Shown: in pieces, positions 34,268 to 43,636 of the stretch
Layout: each line of letters starts with the position of its first letter
Position numbering within the stretch: the stretch's first letter is position 1
Origin: an uncultured Dokdonia sp.
Lineage (GTDB): Bacteria > Bacteroidota > Bacteroidia > Flavobacteriales > Flavobacteriaceae
Assembly: GCF_947492815.1 (NCBI RefSeq)
Contig: NZ_CANLOB010000013.1
Coordinates: 1-64,000 of the forward strand
Direction of reading: 5' to 3'
Length of the DNA: 64,000 bases
Notes under the pieces: generated by a model
The model's input: the letters and a program-made list of their open reading frames with translations, nothing else
The model's database searches: none
What the model was told of the DNA's origin: nothing
Program-made: the position numbers and the translations under genes

Positions 34268-34300
34268 AAAAGCCATCTAAGTTAGATTATAGATGACTCT
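34268..34300 (-). terminator. Terminator of the NucA-type nuclease gene
   Basis: The arms 34271-34278 and 34291-34298 pair with one G-U. The minus strand continues as TTTTTTC, a proper T-run, and there is also a TTTTT on the plus side. Confidence 0.7.
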
Positions 34301-34324
34301 TTTTGCATTTGTATTTTGGCTATA

Positions 34325-35755
34325 TTAATTAAATGGTCCGTTATAAATATTTGATTCTATTACAGCTTCGATTCCATTAGGGATATTTTCAAAAAGATCA
34401 TACCCTGTTAAGCTTTCAATAGTATTTACTGTAGTCCTGAATTGTGACCAATCACTAGAAATTCCTTGATCATTAGGGACATTAATTGCGATTACTTCTG
34501 TACTTGTAGTAACTCTGTTTATGTCATTAGAACCGTTAGGAAGTATTAATGCTACTTTCCAAAAAGAATCTGGTACTGTAATATTTCCATTATCGATAGT
34601 AGTTGCAAATCCATTTCTCCCTGTTCCGCCAGAGCCTATAACGCCAGAAACAACATATATTTCCTTTCCTTCTGTAGTTAGAGAGCGTAAAAACCTTTCA
34701 AAATTAGCCCAACTACGTTGATTGTTATCTGGAGCTTGCGGTGCTACATTGGTCATGTAATATGTATTTTCATTTGCATCATCTGTATAAGTTCTATCTG
34801 CCGATGGACACATGTGGCCTCTATCAAATCCAGATCCTGTATAATCGCTAGAAGTAGCTCTAAAGAAATTGCTTGGTAACGCAGTATCTCTTTTAAAACA
34901 GTTACATCTTGGAGCATCACCCGTCCAAGCTTCACTTAAATGCCAACTTACCCAGTTTGCAGTACCTTTATTATTATTGTAAGAAAGAGCGTAATCGGGT
35001 TTTGGTAAATAATAATTAGTAGCGCTCGTACCTGCATTAGATGGATTTCCAAATGTAATATTACTATCTCTAGTAGCAGTACCCGTTGGATCATCGCCAC
35101 CACCAGTAGTGGTTGTGATAATTTCTACATTATCAATGTTTATTCGATTTGAGCCTCCGCCAGTTTTGTAAATCCCATAACGAACATTTTGTGTTTCATT
35201 TACAGTATAAGAAACAGTATTAAGAGAAGTAGAATTTGTAGTCACTGTGCCTCCTACATAAAACCATGAACTCCCATTATCTGTAGAAGCAATAAGACGC
35301 CATGTAGAATTTCCATCATTTCCATATTTTGCATGACGTATGTGTATTTCTTCAGCACCATTGTCAAGGTTAAAACTCATAATTGCATATCCCGTATTTC
35401 TAATACGAACAGATTTTGAGCCAAATTTTCTATCGTTTGATAAGGAGCCTAACAATGCATCAGATAAAAACCAAGACCCACTACTTAAGTTTACACTAGC
35501 GGCTGCATAACTCCCTTTTGACCCTGATTCAAAAGTTTCCGTAAAACCAGCAGTGATACGTGTGCTATGATTATGATGATGAGGACCTTCATTATCGTAG
35601 TAATGGATGATAGTTTCCATACTACCATTCATAGTAATTGAGTTATCTACTGTAAGTAATGTATCTTCATAAGAATCGTCATCATTACTACAACTTAGAA
35701 AGAATAATAGTGCAAATGTAATTGCCCATAACTGTTTTAGATTAAAAAATTTCAT
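34325..35755 (-). CDS. DNA/RNA non-specific endonuclease lipoprotein
   Basis: 476 residues with an SPII signal (LFFLSC, Cys 22). Residues about 70-215 form a beta-sandwich of the kind seen in secreted Bacteroidota nucleases. The NucA-type catalytic domain follows (about 240-470) with the DRGH motif at 311-314 and the downstream Asn/Glu region ENTYYMTNVAPQ...NQRSWANFE. It cleaves nucleic acids at the cell surface or outside. With the S1/P1 nuclease at 10.6 kb it suggests use of extracellular DNA as nutrient. Confidence 0.88.
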   Translation of the reverse strand: MKFFNLKQLWAITFALLFFLSCSNDDDSYEDTLLTVDNSITMNGSMETIIHYYDNEGPHHHNHSTRITAGFTETFESGSKGSYAAASVNLSSGSWFLSDALLGSLSNDRKFGSKSVRIRNTGYAIMSFNLDNGAEEIHIRHAKYGNDGNSTWRLIASTDNGSSWFYVGGTVTTNSTSLNTVSYTVNETQNVRYGIYKTGGGSNRINIDNVEIITTTTGGGDDPTGTATRDSNITFGNPSNAGTSATNYYLPKPDYALSYNNNKGTANWVSWHLSEAWTGDAPRCNCFKRDTALPSNFFRATSSDYTGSGFDRGHMCPSADRTYTDDANENTYYMTNVAPQAPDNNQRSWANFERFLRSLTTEGKEIYVVSGVIGSGGTGRNGFATTIDNGNITVPDSFWKVALILPNGSNDINRVTTSTEVIAINVPNDQGISSDWSQFRTTVNTIESLTGYDLFENIPNGIEAVIESNIYNGPFN

Positions 35756-35847
35756 AAAAAATGTGTTTTAGTTAGTATTTTAGAATTAAAAAATGTTTTT
35801 TTAGTTCTTTAAAATTAAGAGGCTCTTGTTATGTAGAAGTCACTTAA

Positions 35848-36651
35848 ATGTTAGTAAACTATTATAGCTTCATGTTTGACAAACGATTCTATTACTTGCT
35901 GAAAATCCAATACTTAGGGTTTAGATATCATGGTTGGCAGAAACAACCAGATGTGCTTACAGTAGAGCGTATGGTAGAACGCACTCTCTCTTATGTATTA
36001 GAGCGTAAAAACTTTAAACTACTCGCCTCAGGGCGTACAGATGCAAAAGTGTCTGCAAATGTGGCCTATGTAGAGTTGTTTTTAAAAGACGCTCCGCTAC
36101 CTGAGGAAGGTTTTTTTGAGTTGTTTAATGCAAACCTACCTCAAGATATACGCTGTCTGGAGATAACAGAAGTAGATAAAGCGTTTAATGTGATGGATGC
36201 TCCCAAAGGAAAAGAATATATCTATCTCTTTTCTCATGGAGCAAAGAACCATCCATTTGCAGCTCCCTATATGGTGAATATCAATGCGAAGTTGGATATC
36301 GCACTTATGAAAGAAGCAGCACGTCTTTTTGAAGGAACGCACGATTTTAGAACTTATGCGTATAAAGCAAATCCTGAAACTAAAACTATTAGTACATTGG
36401 AGGTAAGTGAGATCATTACAAACAAATTGTATACAGCTAGTTTTTTTCCTGATGAGAGTTATATGTTTAGAGTTTGTGGTAAAGGATTTAAAAGACATCA
36501 AATACGTTTAATGATGGGGGCTCTGTTTGACCTTGGTCAAGGAAAAATAGATATAAATTTTATCAAAGAAACTTTAGTACCAGGAAATTCTATAAAATTA
36601 GAACACATAGCACAACCTAGCGGCTTGATGCTTCACAATGTGCAACTATAA
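35848..36651 (+). CDS. truA: TruA-like tRNA pseudouridine synthase
   Basis: 267 residues. The catalytic Asp lies in SGRTDAKVSA and the start contains YLGFRYHGWQKQP, both TruA family signatures. The RHQIRLMMGAL-like segment (KRHQIRLMMGALFDLGQG) closes the fold. Members pseudouridylate the anticodon stem-loop (positions 38-40). This divergent form may be a second TruA paralogue. An in-frame ATG at 35872 (MFDKRFYYL) gives a more typical N-terminus. Confidence 0.82.
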   Translation: MLVNYYSFMFDKRFYYLLKIQYLGFRYHGWQKQPDVLTVERMVERTLSYVLERKNFKLLASGRTDAKVSANVAYVELFLKDAPLPEEGFFELFNANLPQDIRCLEITEVDKAFNVMDAPKGKEYIYLFSHGAKNHPFAAPYMVNINAKLDIALMKEAARLFEGTHDFRTYAYKANPETKTISTLEVSEIITNKLYTASFFPDESYMFRVCGKGFKRHQIRLMMGALFDLGQGKIDINFIKETLVPGNSIKLEHIAQPSGLMLHNVQL

Positions 36652-36712
36652 ATTTTTAATTCAGAATTGGTATCACAAAATACTATCTTTAGTTCTTTAA
36701 ATATCCTAGATT

Positions 36713-37396
36713 ATGCATACAGTACCAACATCATCTTTTACCTTCTTAAAATCACTTAAAAAGAACAATCATCGGGATTGGATGACAGAACATAAAAAGG
36801 AGTATCAGGCTAGCGAAAAAGAACTAAAAGCCTTTTATGCAGCTATTCAGATGGGGCTCAATGAAGAAGATGAAATAGAAAAACTAAAGGTATTTCGTAT
36901 TAATAGAGATGTTCGTTTTAGTAAAGATAAAACACCTTATAATGTGCACCGTAGTGTGAGTTTTAGTAGGGCAGGAGCACACCGTAGAGGTGGGTATTAC
37001 CTCCGATTAGAGCCGGGAGGGAAATCTGTGGTTGCTGGAGGTTTCTTTAGTCCGGAGCCAAAAGATTTGCTACGTATACGTACGGAGTTTCAAATGGATA
37101 GTAGTGAGATACGTGCTATTCTTGCTGAGTCCGCTTTCGCGAAAGCGTATGGAGGAAAATTTGACGCATGGAATCCAGTAAAAACTGCACCTAAAGGGTT
37201 TAGTAAAGATGATCCTAATATTGATTTAATACGTCTTAAGAATTTTGTTGTCACACACTCTTTTACAGATGCTGAGGTACACGCACCAGATTTTGGTGAA
37301 CAGGTGCTTTATCATTATAGACTTTTACGTCCTTTCTTTGATCTAATGAGTGATGTGTTAACTACCGATTTAAACGGGGTTTCCTTGATAGATTAA
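36713..37396 (+). CDS. DUF2461 family protein
   Basis: 227 residues. FLKSLKKNNHRDWMTEHKKEYQ at the start and FRINRDVRFSKDKTPYNVHRS are the hallmark segments of DUF2461 (TIGR02453). Function is unknown. The gene carries an in-frame palindrome (37133-37146, read A-F-A-K-A). Its stop codon overlaps that of the convergent microprotein gene (TTAA). Confidence 0.85.
   Translation: MHTVPTSSFTFLKSLKKNNHRDWMTEHKKEYQASEKELKAFYAAIQMGLNEEDEIEKLKVFRINRDVRFSKDKTPYNVHRSVSFSRAGAHRRGGYYLRLEPGGKSVVAGGFFSPEPKDLLRIRTEFQMDSSEIRAILAESAFAKAYGGKFDAWNPVKTAPKGFSKDDPNIDLIRLKNFVVTHSFTDAEVHAPDFGEQVLYHYRLLRPFFDLMSDVLTTDLNGVSLID
37133..37146. repeat. Iterated palindrome inside the DUF2461 gene
   Basis: An exact copy, read in the S-A-F-A-K-A phase. 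Confidence 0.9.
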
Positions 37397-37536
37397 ACGT
37401 CTTTATTCTTACGTTGTCGTCTTCTTGCAATAAAATACACCACTATTAATAATATAGGTAGTGCTATAAAAACAATCAACTCTACTGGAGATGATGGGTC
37501 TATAGGCGCATTATTCTGACTTTTTGGAAGTTGCAT
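37393..37536 (-). CDS. 47-residue single-helix membrane protein, coupled to upstream gene
   Basis: Begins MQLPKSQNNAPIDPSSP, then one hydrophobic helix (about residues 18-37) and a strongly basic tail (RRRQRKNKD). The start codon overlaps the stop of the preceding gene (TAATG on the minus strand), so translation is coupled. The layout resembles the microprotein at 1105-1269. The stop codon overlaps that of the convergent DUF2461 gene. Such frames are usually missed by annotation. Confidence 0.7.
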   Translation of the reverse strand: MQLPKSQNNAPIDPSSPVELIVFIALPILLIVVYFIARRRQRKNKDV

Positions 37537-37955
37537 TAACTAGCTTTTGTGAGAGCAATTGGTCGTTCAAATACTTGAATATTACTGAGAAGGCGTTCTT
37601 TTGTGATATTCATCATCCTTTTGTTTAATGCAGATGAGTTTTGGATATATGTAAGATATTCGTCTACAGTAAATTGCCCAATAATAATTCCTTTAAGACC
37701 ATTGCGAAACTTCATGTCTTTATGAATAGCATTTTCGATATAATCGGTTCTTTTTTCAATAGACAAGTCATAAAATACATTTTTATGCTTTGTGATATAG
37801 TTTCGAAAAACTTCAATTAATAGTGGGCTTTGTAGTTTAAGAATGGGTCGAATCGTTTCGTTTTGAAACCGTTCTTCAGTACTCATTTGATCGTGTACCC
37901 TCGCTGAAGGAATTTCTGGTCGTATACGCTTAATGTCATTAGGCCTGTCATTCAT
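37536..37955 (-). CDS. Conserved flavobacterial protein, unknown (often labelled glyoxalase)
   Basis: 139 residues, cytoplasmic and mostly helical, with the conserved start IKRIRPEIPSARVHDQMSTEERFQNE. I recall this family as widespread in Flavobacteriaceae and sometimes misnamed glyoxalase; no vicinal-oxygen-chelate motif is visible. The next cistron is the 47-residue membrane protein, translationally coupled. Confidence 0.7.
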   Translation of the reverse strand: MNDRPNDIKRIRPEIPSARVHDQMSTEERFQNETIRPILKLQSPLLIEVFRNYITKHKNVFYDLSIEKRTDYIENAIHKDMKFRNGLKGIIIGQFTVDEYLTYIQNSSALNKRMMNITKERLLSNIQVFERPIALTKAS

Positions 37956-38090
37956 AATTTTAGAGTTTTATTGGCACTACCAAAAGGTAAGATACCTTAT
38001 GGCTTGCCTCGAAATTAAAATTTAGCTACCTATAAATTCCTCGTGGATTTTCCACCGAGGTAGTTTACTAAAAATACGAATACAGTATAT

Positions 38091-38104
38091 GCTTTCGCGA
38101 AAGC
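38091..38104. repeat. Iterated palindrome, intergenic
   Basis: An exact GCTTTCGCGAAAGC between the terminator region of the OmpA gene and the gene at 37536-37955. Confidence 0.9.
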
Positions 38105-38138
38105 GAGGATAGAGTTTATCAACTACTTATTAACTAAC

Positions 38139-38163
38139 AAAGCCTCTGTAAAACAGAGGCTTT
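38139..38163 (-). terminator. Hairpin after the OmpA-family gene
   Basis: The arms AAAGCCTCTG (38139-38148) and CAGAGGCTTT (38154-38163) pair perfectly over 10 bp with a 5-nt loop, 34 bp past the stop of the gene at 38197. The T-run after it on the minus strand is limited to TTT. Confidence 0.7.
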
Positions 38164-38196
38164 GAGAGAATTAACACTATAAGTAAAAGTATGTGA

Positions 38197-39480
38197 TTAC
38201 TTAAGTTTGAAAGTTACTCTACGTACTAGTTGTCTAGCATCTGCAGCAGTTATTCCAGTATCTTCACCAGCACCAGTAATTGATAATCTGTTTGCATCTA
38301 TACCTGATGCTACAAGAATATCAAATACTCTTTTTGCTCTTTTTTCTGAAAGCTGTTGGTTATATGCAGCATTTCCTACTTCATCTGCATATCCGATAAG
38401 TTCTGCATTTTTACTTGGATTTTCAGAAAGATATTTAATAAGGTAATTGATAGCATCTAAGCTGTAAAGTTCAGGTTTTGTACTATTAAATTGGAAGTAT
38501 ACATTAACATATCCATCGTTAAGTAGTTTTGCAATAACATCATTACTACTTGCAACACTATTTTTTAGATCGCTCTTTTTAGCGTAACGTGCTTCTAATT
38601 CTGCTTCTAATTCATCAGGAATACCATTTTTGTTTACATCTACAGCATATCCTTTTGTATCTACAGCAACACCAGAAACTGTGTTCTTTTCACGATCTAA
38701 GTAATCTGCTACACCATCTTGATCTGTATCGATAAGATCAGTTTCAATTTTGGTAAGACGCTCTTCTAAGTCATCTACTTTATCTGCATCAACAGTATCT
38801 TCTACATACCAATCTGCATGTACTTCATTTTTACCTAATGCAATATTAATACCTACCGTTCCTGTTACATAAAAACCATCAAATCCTCTAAGTGTTCTAT
38901 TGGTAACGCTACCATCAAAAGTTAAGTTTTGTCTTATGTTTCCTACTGCGGTAAGATCTCCAAATAGAGAAACTCTATTTGATAAGCGTACTTGAGGAGA
39001 GATACCAACAATAGCACTTAATACTTGATCTGCATCTCCAAAACTTCTGTCTACTGGAGTTTTTGAAGTTAGTCTTCCATATCCTAAACCTCCATGGGCA
39101 AGAATACTAAAATCTCTTGTCCATTCTTTAAAGTCAAGTACATTTCCTAAATTGATAACCCCTTCTAAAGAAAAAGTATATAAAGTACTCTCAAATTCTA
39201 CAGCAGCGCCTCCTTCATTAAAACTATTATATCCTAAACCAGCTCTTAATCCTGCTTTTGTATTAAACATGTAACGAGCACCTAGGTTTACTGTAAATGG
39301 TGATGGTGTGTCAGAAAAAGCTCCACTTAATACAGGTCTAACTGGTTTGTTTAATCCTGCACTTATATCTATAGACCATTTGTTATAAAGAGCTTCTGTA
39401 GTTGTGTTTTCTTCTTGAGAAAAAGAATTAAAAGAAATTACAATGCCTACTATTAATGTTAAGAGTAATTGTTTTTTCAT
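38197..39480 (-). CDS. OmpA-family outer-membrane protein
   Basis: 427 residues with a signal peptide (about 1-21). An N-terminal beta-barrel (about 30-210) is followed by a coiled-coil/calcium-binding linker (DTDQDGVADYLD; DVNKNGIPDELEAELEA, thrombospondin type 3-like). The C-terminal OmpA domain (VYFQFNSTKPELYSLDAIN; ELIGYADEVGNAAYNQQLSEKRA) binds peptidoglycan. It is likely an abundant structural porin-like protein with its own terminator. Confidence 0.9.
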   Translation of the reverse strand: MKKQLLLTLIVGIVISFNSFSQEENTTTEALYNKWSIDISAGLNKPVRPVLSGAFSDTPSPFTVNLGARYMFNTKAGLRAGLGYNSFNEGGAAVEFESTLYTFSLEGVINLGNVLDFKEWTRDFSILAHGGLGYGRLTSKTPVDRSFGDADQVLSAIVGISPQVRLSNRVSLFGDLTAVGNIRQNLTFDGSVTNRTLRGFDGFYVTGTVGINIALGKNEVHADWYVEDTVDADKVDDLEERLTKIETDLIDTDQDGVADYLDREKNTVSGVAVDTKGYAVDVNKNGIPDELEAELEARYAKKSDLKNSVASSNDVIAKLLNDGYVNVYFQFNSTKPELYSLDAINYLIKYLSENPSKNAELIGYADEVGNAAYNQQLSEKRAKRVFDILVASGIDANRLSITGAGEDTGITAADARQLVRRVTFKLK

Positions 39481-39656
39481 TAGGTATAGTTTTTTAAATT
39501 TTAATGCGCGAAAATAGTATCATTTTTCTGATACTACTTGCTTTTTAACAAGATTTTTTAACTTGAAAATCAAATATATCTTCACTTAAAATAAGTGATA
39601 TTCAATGAGTGCTGTTTAAAATAAATTTTATGCAATAAAACAGTTAATTAATAAAT

Positions 39657-39684
39657 AAAAAAGCCTCCAAATGGAGGCTTTTTT
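39657..39684 (-). terminator. Terminator of the BNR-repeat protein gene
   Basis: A perfect 12-bp stem, AAAAAAGCCTCC (39657-39668) and GGAGGCTTTTTT (39673-39684), with a 4-nt loop and a T-rich tail on both strands. It lies 21 bp after the stop of the gene at 39705. Confidence 0.93.
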
Positions 39685-39704
39685 GCATATTCTACAAAAG
39701 TGAC

Positions 39705-42700
39705 TTAAGACTTTAAAAAATCTTTTTTACTTTTTAATTCTATAGCAGATAGTCCTGCTTTTTCTATAAACTTAGTGTACTTAGCTAATTGTTTACTTTT
39801 AATTTTTTCATAATCAGCTTTCGCTTTTGAAAAACGATCAGAAAGTAATGTAAGATTATCTATTTGTGCTTGTGAAGGAGCTTCAAAATTTGCAGCAACA
39901 TCACTGTATAATTGCGCTAGTTTTTCTCTTAGTTGAGGAGGAGCAGAATCTACATAGTTATCACCAGAAGTAATTACTAATGTTTCTTTTAATCCATTAA
40001 GAGCGCTTATGAGTGGTTGTGCAGTCTTTTTAGCTTTTGCATTTGCTGCGATTGCTTTTTCACCATTATTAATCATCTCATCCATTTCATACACCATGTA
40101 TGCTAAATCCTCTTGTATATCAAAAAGTTTTTTAGCTGTAGTTTGCTGTGCTTTTCTTTCTTTAGTAGTGATAAATGACTTTGGATCATTTTTGATCTCA
40201 AAAGTAGTTTCATAGGTGTCTTTTCCTTTCTTAAGTACTGCTTTATATGTACCTGCTTCTGCTCTTAAGGATTGGAATGCTCCAAAGCTTAACGTTTTTC
40301 CAGCAGCATTCTTAGGAGCTTTCGTATTGTAATTCCAACGTACAATATTAATTCCTTTTGACTTTCCTGGGGTAAGTGTTCTTAGAGTATTTCCTTCCAT
40401 ATCTTGGATTTCTAAAGTCATTTTTCCAAACGTATGCCTTTTCTTAAGATAATACTTTAACTGTACAGAAGTTCCAGGATTTGGACCTACAAATTCTAAT
40501 TCTGTACTACCGCCACCAAAACCACCTTCTTCTACCATGGTTCCTGGCTTTGTATCAAAAAAGTGAACTTTTTTTGATAAAACATCTTGTGTTACTTCAC
40601 GTAGTGTACTAATATCATCTACAATAATAACTCCACGTCCATGTGTGCCAGCTACTAAATCATTTGTTTTCTTTTGAAGATCAAGAAAATGTATAGCTGT
40701 ATGTGGAAAATTATTGGTGAAATGAGACCAGTTTCTACCTCCATTTACAGTAATATATAAACCATCTTCAGCTCCTAAAAATAATAAATCTTCATTTTCA
40801 TAATCTTCCTGAATATTACGAGCAAATAAAGGAATATCATCTGTTACAATATTTGTCCATGTTGCTCCATAGTCTTTTGTTTTGTATACATATGGTTTCA
40901 TGTCGCCACGTGCATGACCATCAAATACGGCATAAGCTGTTCCTTTTCCGTGAACACTTGCTTCAATATGGTATACCCAAGTATTTGCAGGAAGTCCTTG
41001 GATATTTGATGTAACATTCGTCCAGTTTTTACCGCCGTCTTTCGTAATTTGTACATTCCCATCATCGGTTCCTACCCATAGTACATTTTCATCCATAGGA
41101 GATTCAGCAATTGTAAAGATGGTTGTGTGCTTTTCAGCTCCAGAAGTATCATTAGAGAGTCCCCCAGATTTTGTAGGTTGCTTTGCAGGATCATTTGTAG
41201 TTAAATCTGGTGATATAATCTTCCAAGTATCTCCCATATTATCACTCACATGCAAGTATTGACTTCCCATATAAAAGCGATCAGGTTGGTGAGCGCTTAC
41301 TGCCATAGGAGCATTCCAGTTAAAACGTAAATCATCATACCCAGCAACAGGAAGTGGTTTTACATTCTTTGTGTAATTACGTTCCATATCATAACGCCAT
41401 ACATTATCGGCACCTTGCATTTCTGAATATAGTACTTCTTTGGTAGGATGTTTTAGCACTCTAAAACCATCACCTACACCTACACGTACCCAGTCACGCG
41501 CTTCTACACCTCCAGGAGAGGAAGAAGGGCCATACCAAGAACCATTATCTTGTAATCCTCCATATATTCTGTATGGCTCAGCGTCATCTACACTGATATG
41601 GTAGAATTGTGATAAAGGTAAATTACTTACTATTTCCATAGTTGTACCTTGATTCCATGAACGATACACACCTCCGTCAGTTCCTACATGCATCATATCT
41701 GAATTATTAATATCAAAAACAATATCATGAATATCTGAGTGCATATTTCCTAAAGGAACAAATGTTTCTCCTCCATCTTTAGAAATAGAACCGCTTAATC
41801 CTCCTTTTACAACTACATCTGAATCTTTTGGATCTACCACAATTCTAGAGAAGTAAAATGGACGAACCGTTAAAGAAAAGTCACTATTGGTAAGTTCCCA
41901 AGATGCTCCTGCATCATTAGAACGATATAATCCCTTATCTTTTTCAGACTCTATTACAGCATATACTCTATTAGAATCTGATGGAGAAACAGCAATACCA
42001 ATACGTCCTAAGATACCTTCTGGAAACCCTTTATGTATTTTATTCCAAGTAGCACCTCCGTCTGTAGATTTATATAATGCACTTCCAGGTCCTCCAGAAT
42101 TAAAGTCCCAAGCCGTACGACGGTGTTCCCACATAGCAGCATATAACACATCTGGATTGTTTGGGTCCATCATAAAATCTGCCGCACCTGTGTTCTCATC
42201 TACATATAAGATATTATTCCATGTTTTTCCACCATCGGTTGTTTTATAAATACCACGTTCTGTACTCTCGCTCCAAAGCGATCCTAATACAGAGACATAA
42301 ACTACATCACTATTTTCAGGGTGGATTTCAATACCAGAAATACGCTCAGAGTTGTCAAACCCCATTTTATCCCAGTTTACACCACCATCTTTAGACCTAT
42401 ATAATCCGTCTCCTATAGAAACAGAGTTACGAGTCCATATTTCCCCAGTACCTACCCAAACTGTTTTATCAGGATCATTAGGATCAATAGCTACTTGCCC
42501 AATAGATTGGATATGTTCTTCAAAAATAGGGGCATAGGTTGCACCGCCATCATTAGATTTCCAAACACCACCTCCGGCAGTACCTGTATATATAATTTGT
42601 GAATTAGTTGGATGCACTTCCATATCGATAATACGACCGCTCATTAAAGCAGGCCCTATTTGTCTAGCGGTGATATCTCCAAAAAGTTCTTTTCCTTTAA

Positions 42701-42776
42701 GAACAATTTCTTGAGCAGTACCCACTAAAGCAAAGGATGCAAAAAGGCACCCTAAAAAAATGTTTTTAGTTTTCAT
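39705..42776 (-). CDS. Secreted BNR-repeat (sortilin-like) glycosyl-hydrolase-type protein
   Basis: 1023 residues with a signal peptide (about 1-21). Residues about 40-720 contain many BNR/Asp-box repeats (SNDGGATYA, SKDGGVNWD, TTDGGKTWN, STDGGATWN, SNDAGASWE, TKDGGKNWT, TKDYGATWT, TVNGGRNWS), which build one or two beta-propellers. The C-terminal part is a beta-sandwich plus a helical tail. Such proteins are often called VPS10/sortilin-like or photosystem-stability-factor-like; enzymatic activity is unproven. It has its own strong terminator. Confidence 0.85.
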   Translation of the reverse strand: MKTKNIFLGCLFASFALVGTAQEIVLKGKELFGDITARQIGPALMSGRIIDMEVHPTNSQIIYTGTAGGGVWKSNDGGATYAPIFEEHIQSIGQVAIDPNDPDKTVWVGTGEIWTRNSVSIGDGLYRSKDGGVNWDKMGFDNSERISGIEIHPENSDVVYVSVLGSLWSESTERGIYKTTDGGKTWNNILYVDENTGAADFMMDPNNPDVLYAAMWEHRRTAWDFNSGGPGSALYKSTDGGATWNKIHKGFPEGILGRIGIAVSPSDSNRVYAVIESEKDKGLYRSNDAGASWELTNSDFSLTVRPFYFSRIVVDPKDSDVVVKGGLSGSISKDGGETFVPLGNMHSDIHDIVFDINNSDMMHVGTDGGVYRSWNQGTTMEIVSNLPLSQFYHISVDDAEPYRIYGGLQDNGSWYGPSSSPGGVEARDWVRVGVGDGFRVLKHPTKEVLYSEMQGADNVWRYDMERNYTKNVKPLPVAGYDDLRFNWNAPMAVSAHQPDRFYMGSQYLHVSDNMGDTWKIISPDLTTNDPAKQPTKSGGLSNDTSGAEKHTTIFTIAESPMDENVLWVGTDDGNVQITKDGGKNWTNVTSNIQGLPANTWVYHIEASVHGKGTAYAVFDGHARGDMKPYVYKTKDYGATWTNIVTDDIPLFARNIQEDYENEDLLFLGAEDGLYITVNGGRNWSHFTNNFPHTAIHFLDLQKKTNDLVAGTHGRGVIIVDDISTLREVTQDVLSKKVHFFDTKPGTMVEEGGFGGGSTELEFVGPNPGTSVQLKYYLKKRHTFGKMTLEIQDMEGNTLRTLTPGKSKGINIVRWNYNTKAPKNAAGKTLSFGAFQSLRAEAGTYKAVLKKGKDTYETTFEIKNDPKSFITTKERKAQQTTAKKLFDIQEDLAYMVYEMDEMINNGEKAIAANAKAKKTAQPLISALNGLKETLVITSGDNYVDSAPPQLREKLAQLYSDVAANFEAPSQAQIDNLTLLSDRFSKAKADYEKIKSKQLAKYTKFIEKAGLSAIELKSKKDFLKS

Positions 42777-42808
42777 GAGAATTCTGATTGATTATTATTG
42801 GTGTGTTA

Positions 42809-42825
42809 TTTCGCTTAAAGCGAAA
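42809..42825. repeat. Variant palindrome TTTCGCTTAAAGCGAAA, intergenic
   Basis: The same 20 bp (42806-42825) as at 13283-13302. It sits between the LolA-like gene terminator and the BNR protein gene. Confidence 0.7.
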
Positions 42826-42856
42826 TAAAAAACCTCAATCTTTACGATTGAGGTTT
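42826..42856 (-). terminator. Terminator of the LolA-like gene
   Basis: The arms AAACCTCAATC (42830-42840) and GATTGAGGTTT (42846-42856) form an 11-bp stem. The minus strand continues with a T-run. It lies 16 bp after the stop of the gene at 42872. Confidence 0.92.
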
Positions 42857-42871
42857 GTATATAGTCTTAAA

Positions 42872-43636
42872 TTATTCTTGCGTTGGAAATGCAAACATAT
42901 CATCAGTTACTTTTGGATTAAGATCAATACTTTTAATTTCTAAAGCTTGACCTCCAAAAACAGTTCTCGCAAGTGCAAAATATAGCCCTTCTCCTTCTGA
43001 TTGTCCTTCCATTAGTACTTCTGTGTAATCACTGTATGTATCTTTAGAGATTTGTCCTTTGCTTGGACCAGCTTGTACTTCAGAAGCAGTTTGAATAGGT
43101 ACAAAGTTTTCATCTTCAAAGTAATATGTAATTTTGTTGTCTACCATTTCTCCATCAGCTTTTACAGGGTCCATAGTAATTTCTACTTTATATGTATTTG
43201 TACCATCAATAAGCTCTTCTCCTAAAAGCTCAACGCTGAATCCTTTTTCTTTGTAATTCAAAAATGGGCTAGGGAAACTTTTTCCAGCAAGTGTCTTAAA
43301 GTTCTCTAACGTTTCAGAATCTACCTTTTCTGATTTCATGGACTGGAAATTTGTAGTCCATGCTACTTCACCGTCAAAAGCTAATTGTGTAATCTCTTGA
43401 CCTTGTAGGTTAATCTTGATCATTTGACGACCATCTTTCATTTCGATGATTGTTACAGGAATATCAAATCCTTGATTTACTACAGCATTGATCTGAATTC
43501 CTTCCAATTTACCCCAAGCTTCTTCACCACCTGTATTTTCAAAATAATTAGCGATAATCTCATCAGCAGTTTGTGCATGTGTAGGGAAAGCAACAGCTAT
43601 AAGTACTACTGCAATTAATAGTTTAATCGTTTTCAT
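42872..43636 (-). CDS. Secreted LolA-like outer-membrane lipoprotein-sorting domain protein
   Basis: 254 residues with a signal peptide (about 1-21, ending THAQ). TADEIIANYFENTGGEEAWGKLEGIQINA and the repeated beta strands that follow match the LolA/LolB-like half-barrel widely found as periplasmic proteins in Bacteroidota. It may bind a lipid or lipoprotein; it is not the housekeeping LolA by context. It lies upstream of the BNR protein gene on the same strand but has its own terminator. Confidence 0.7.
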   Translation of the reverse strand: MKTIKLLIAVVLIAVAFPTHAQTADEIIANYFENTGGEEAWGKLEGIQINAVVNQGFDIPVTIIEMKDGRQMIKINLQGQEITQLAFDGEVAWTTNFQSMKSEKVDSETLENFKTLAGKSFPSPFLNYKEKGFSVELLGEELIDGTNTYKVEITMDPVKADGEMVDNKITYYFEDENFVPIQTASEVQAGPSKGQISKDTYSDYTEVLMEGQSEGEGLYFALARTVFGGQALEIKSIDLNPKVTDDMFAFPTQE

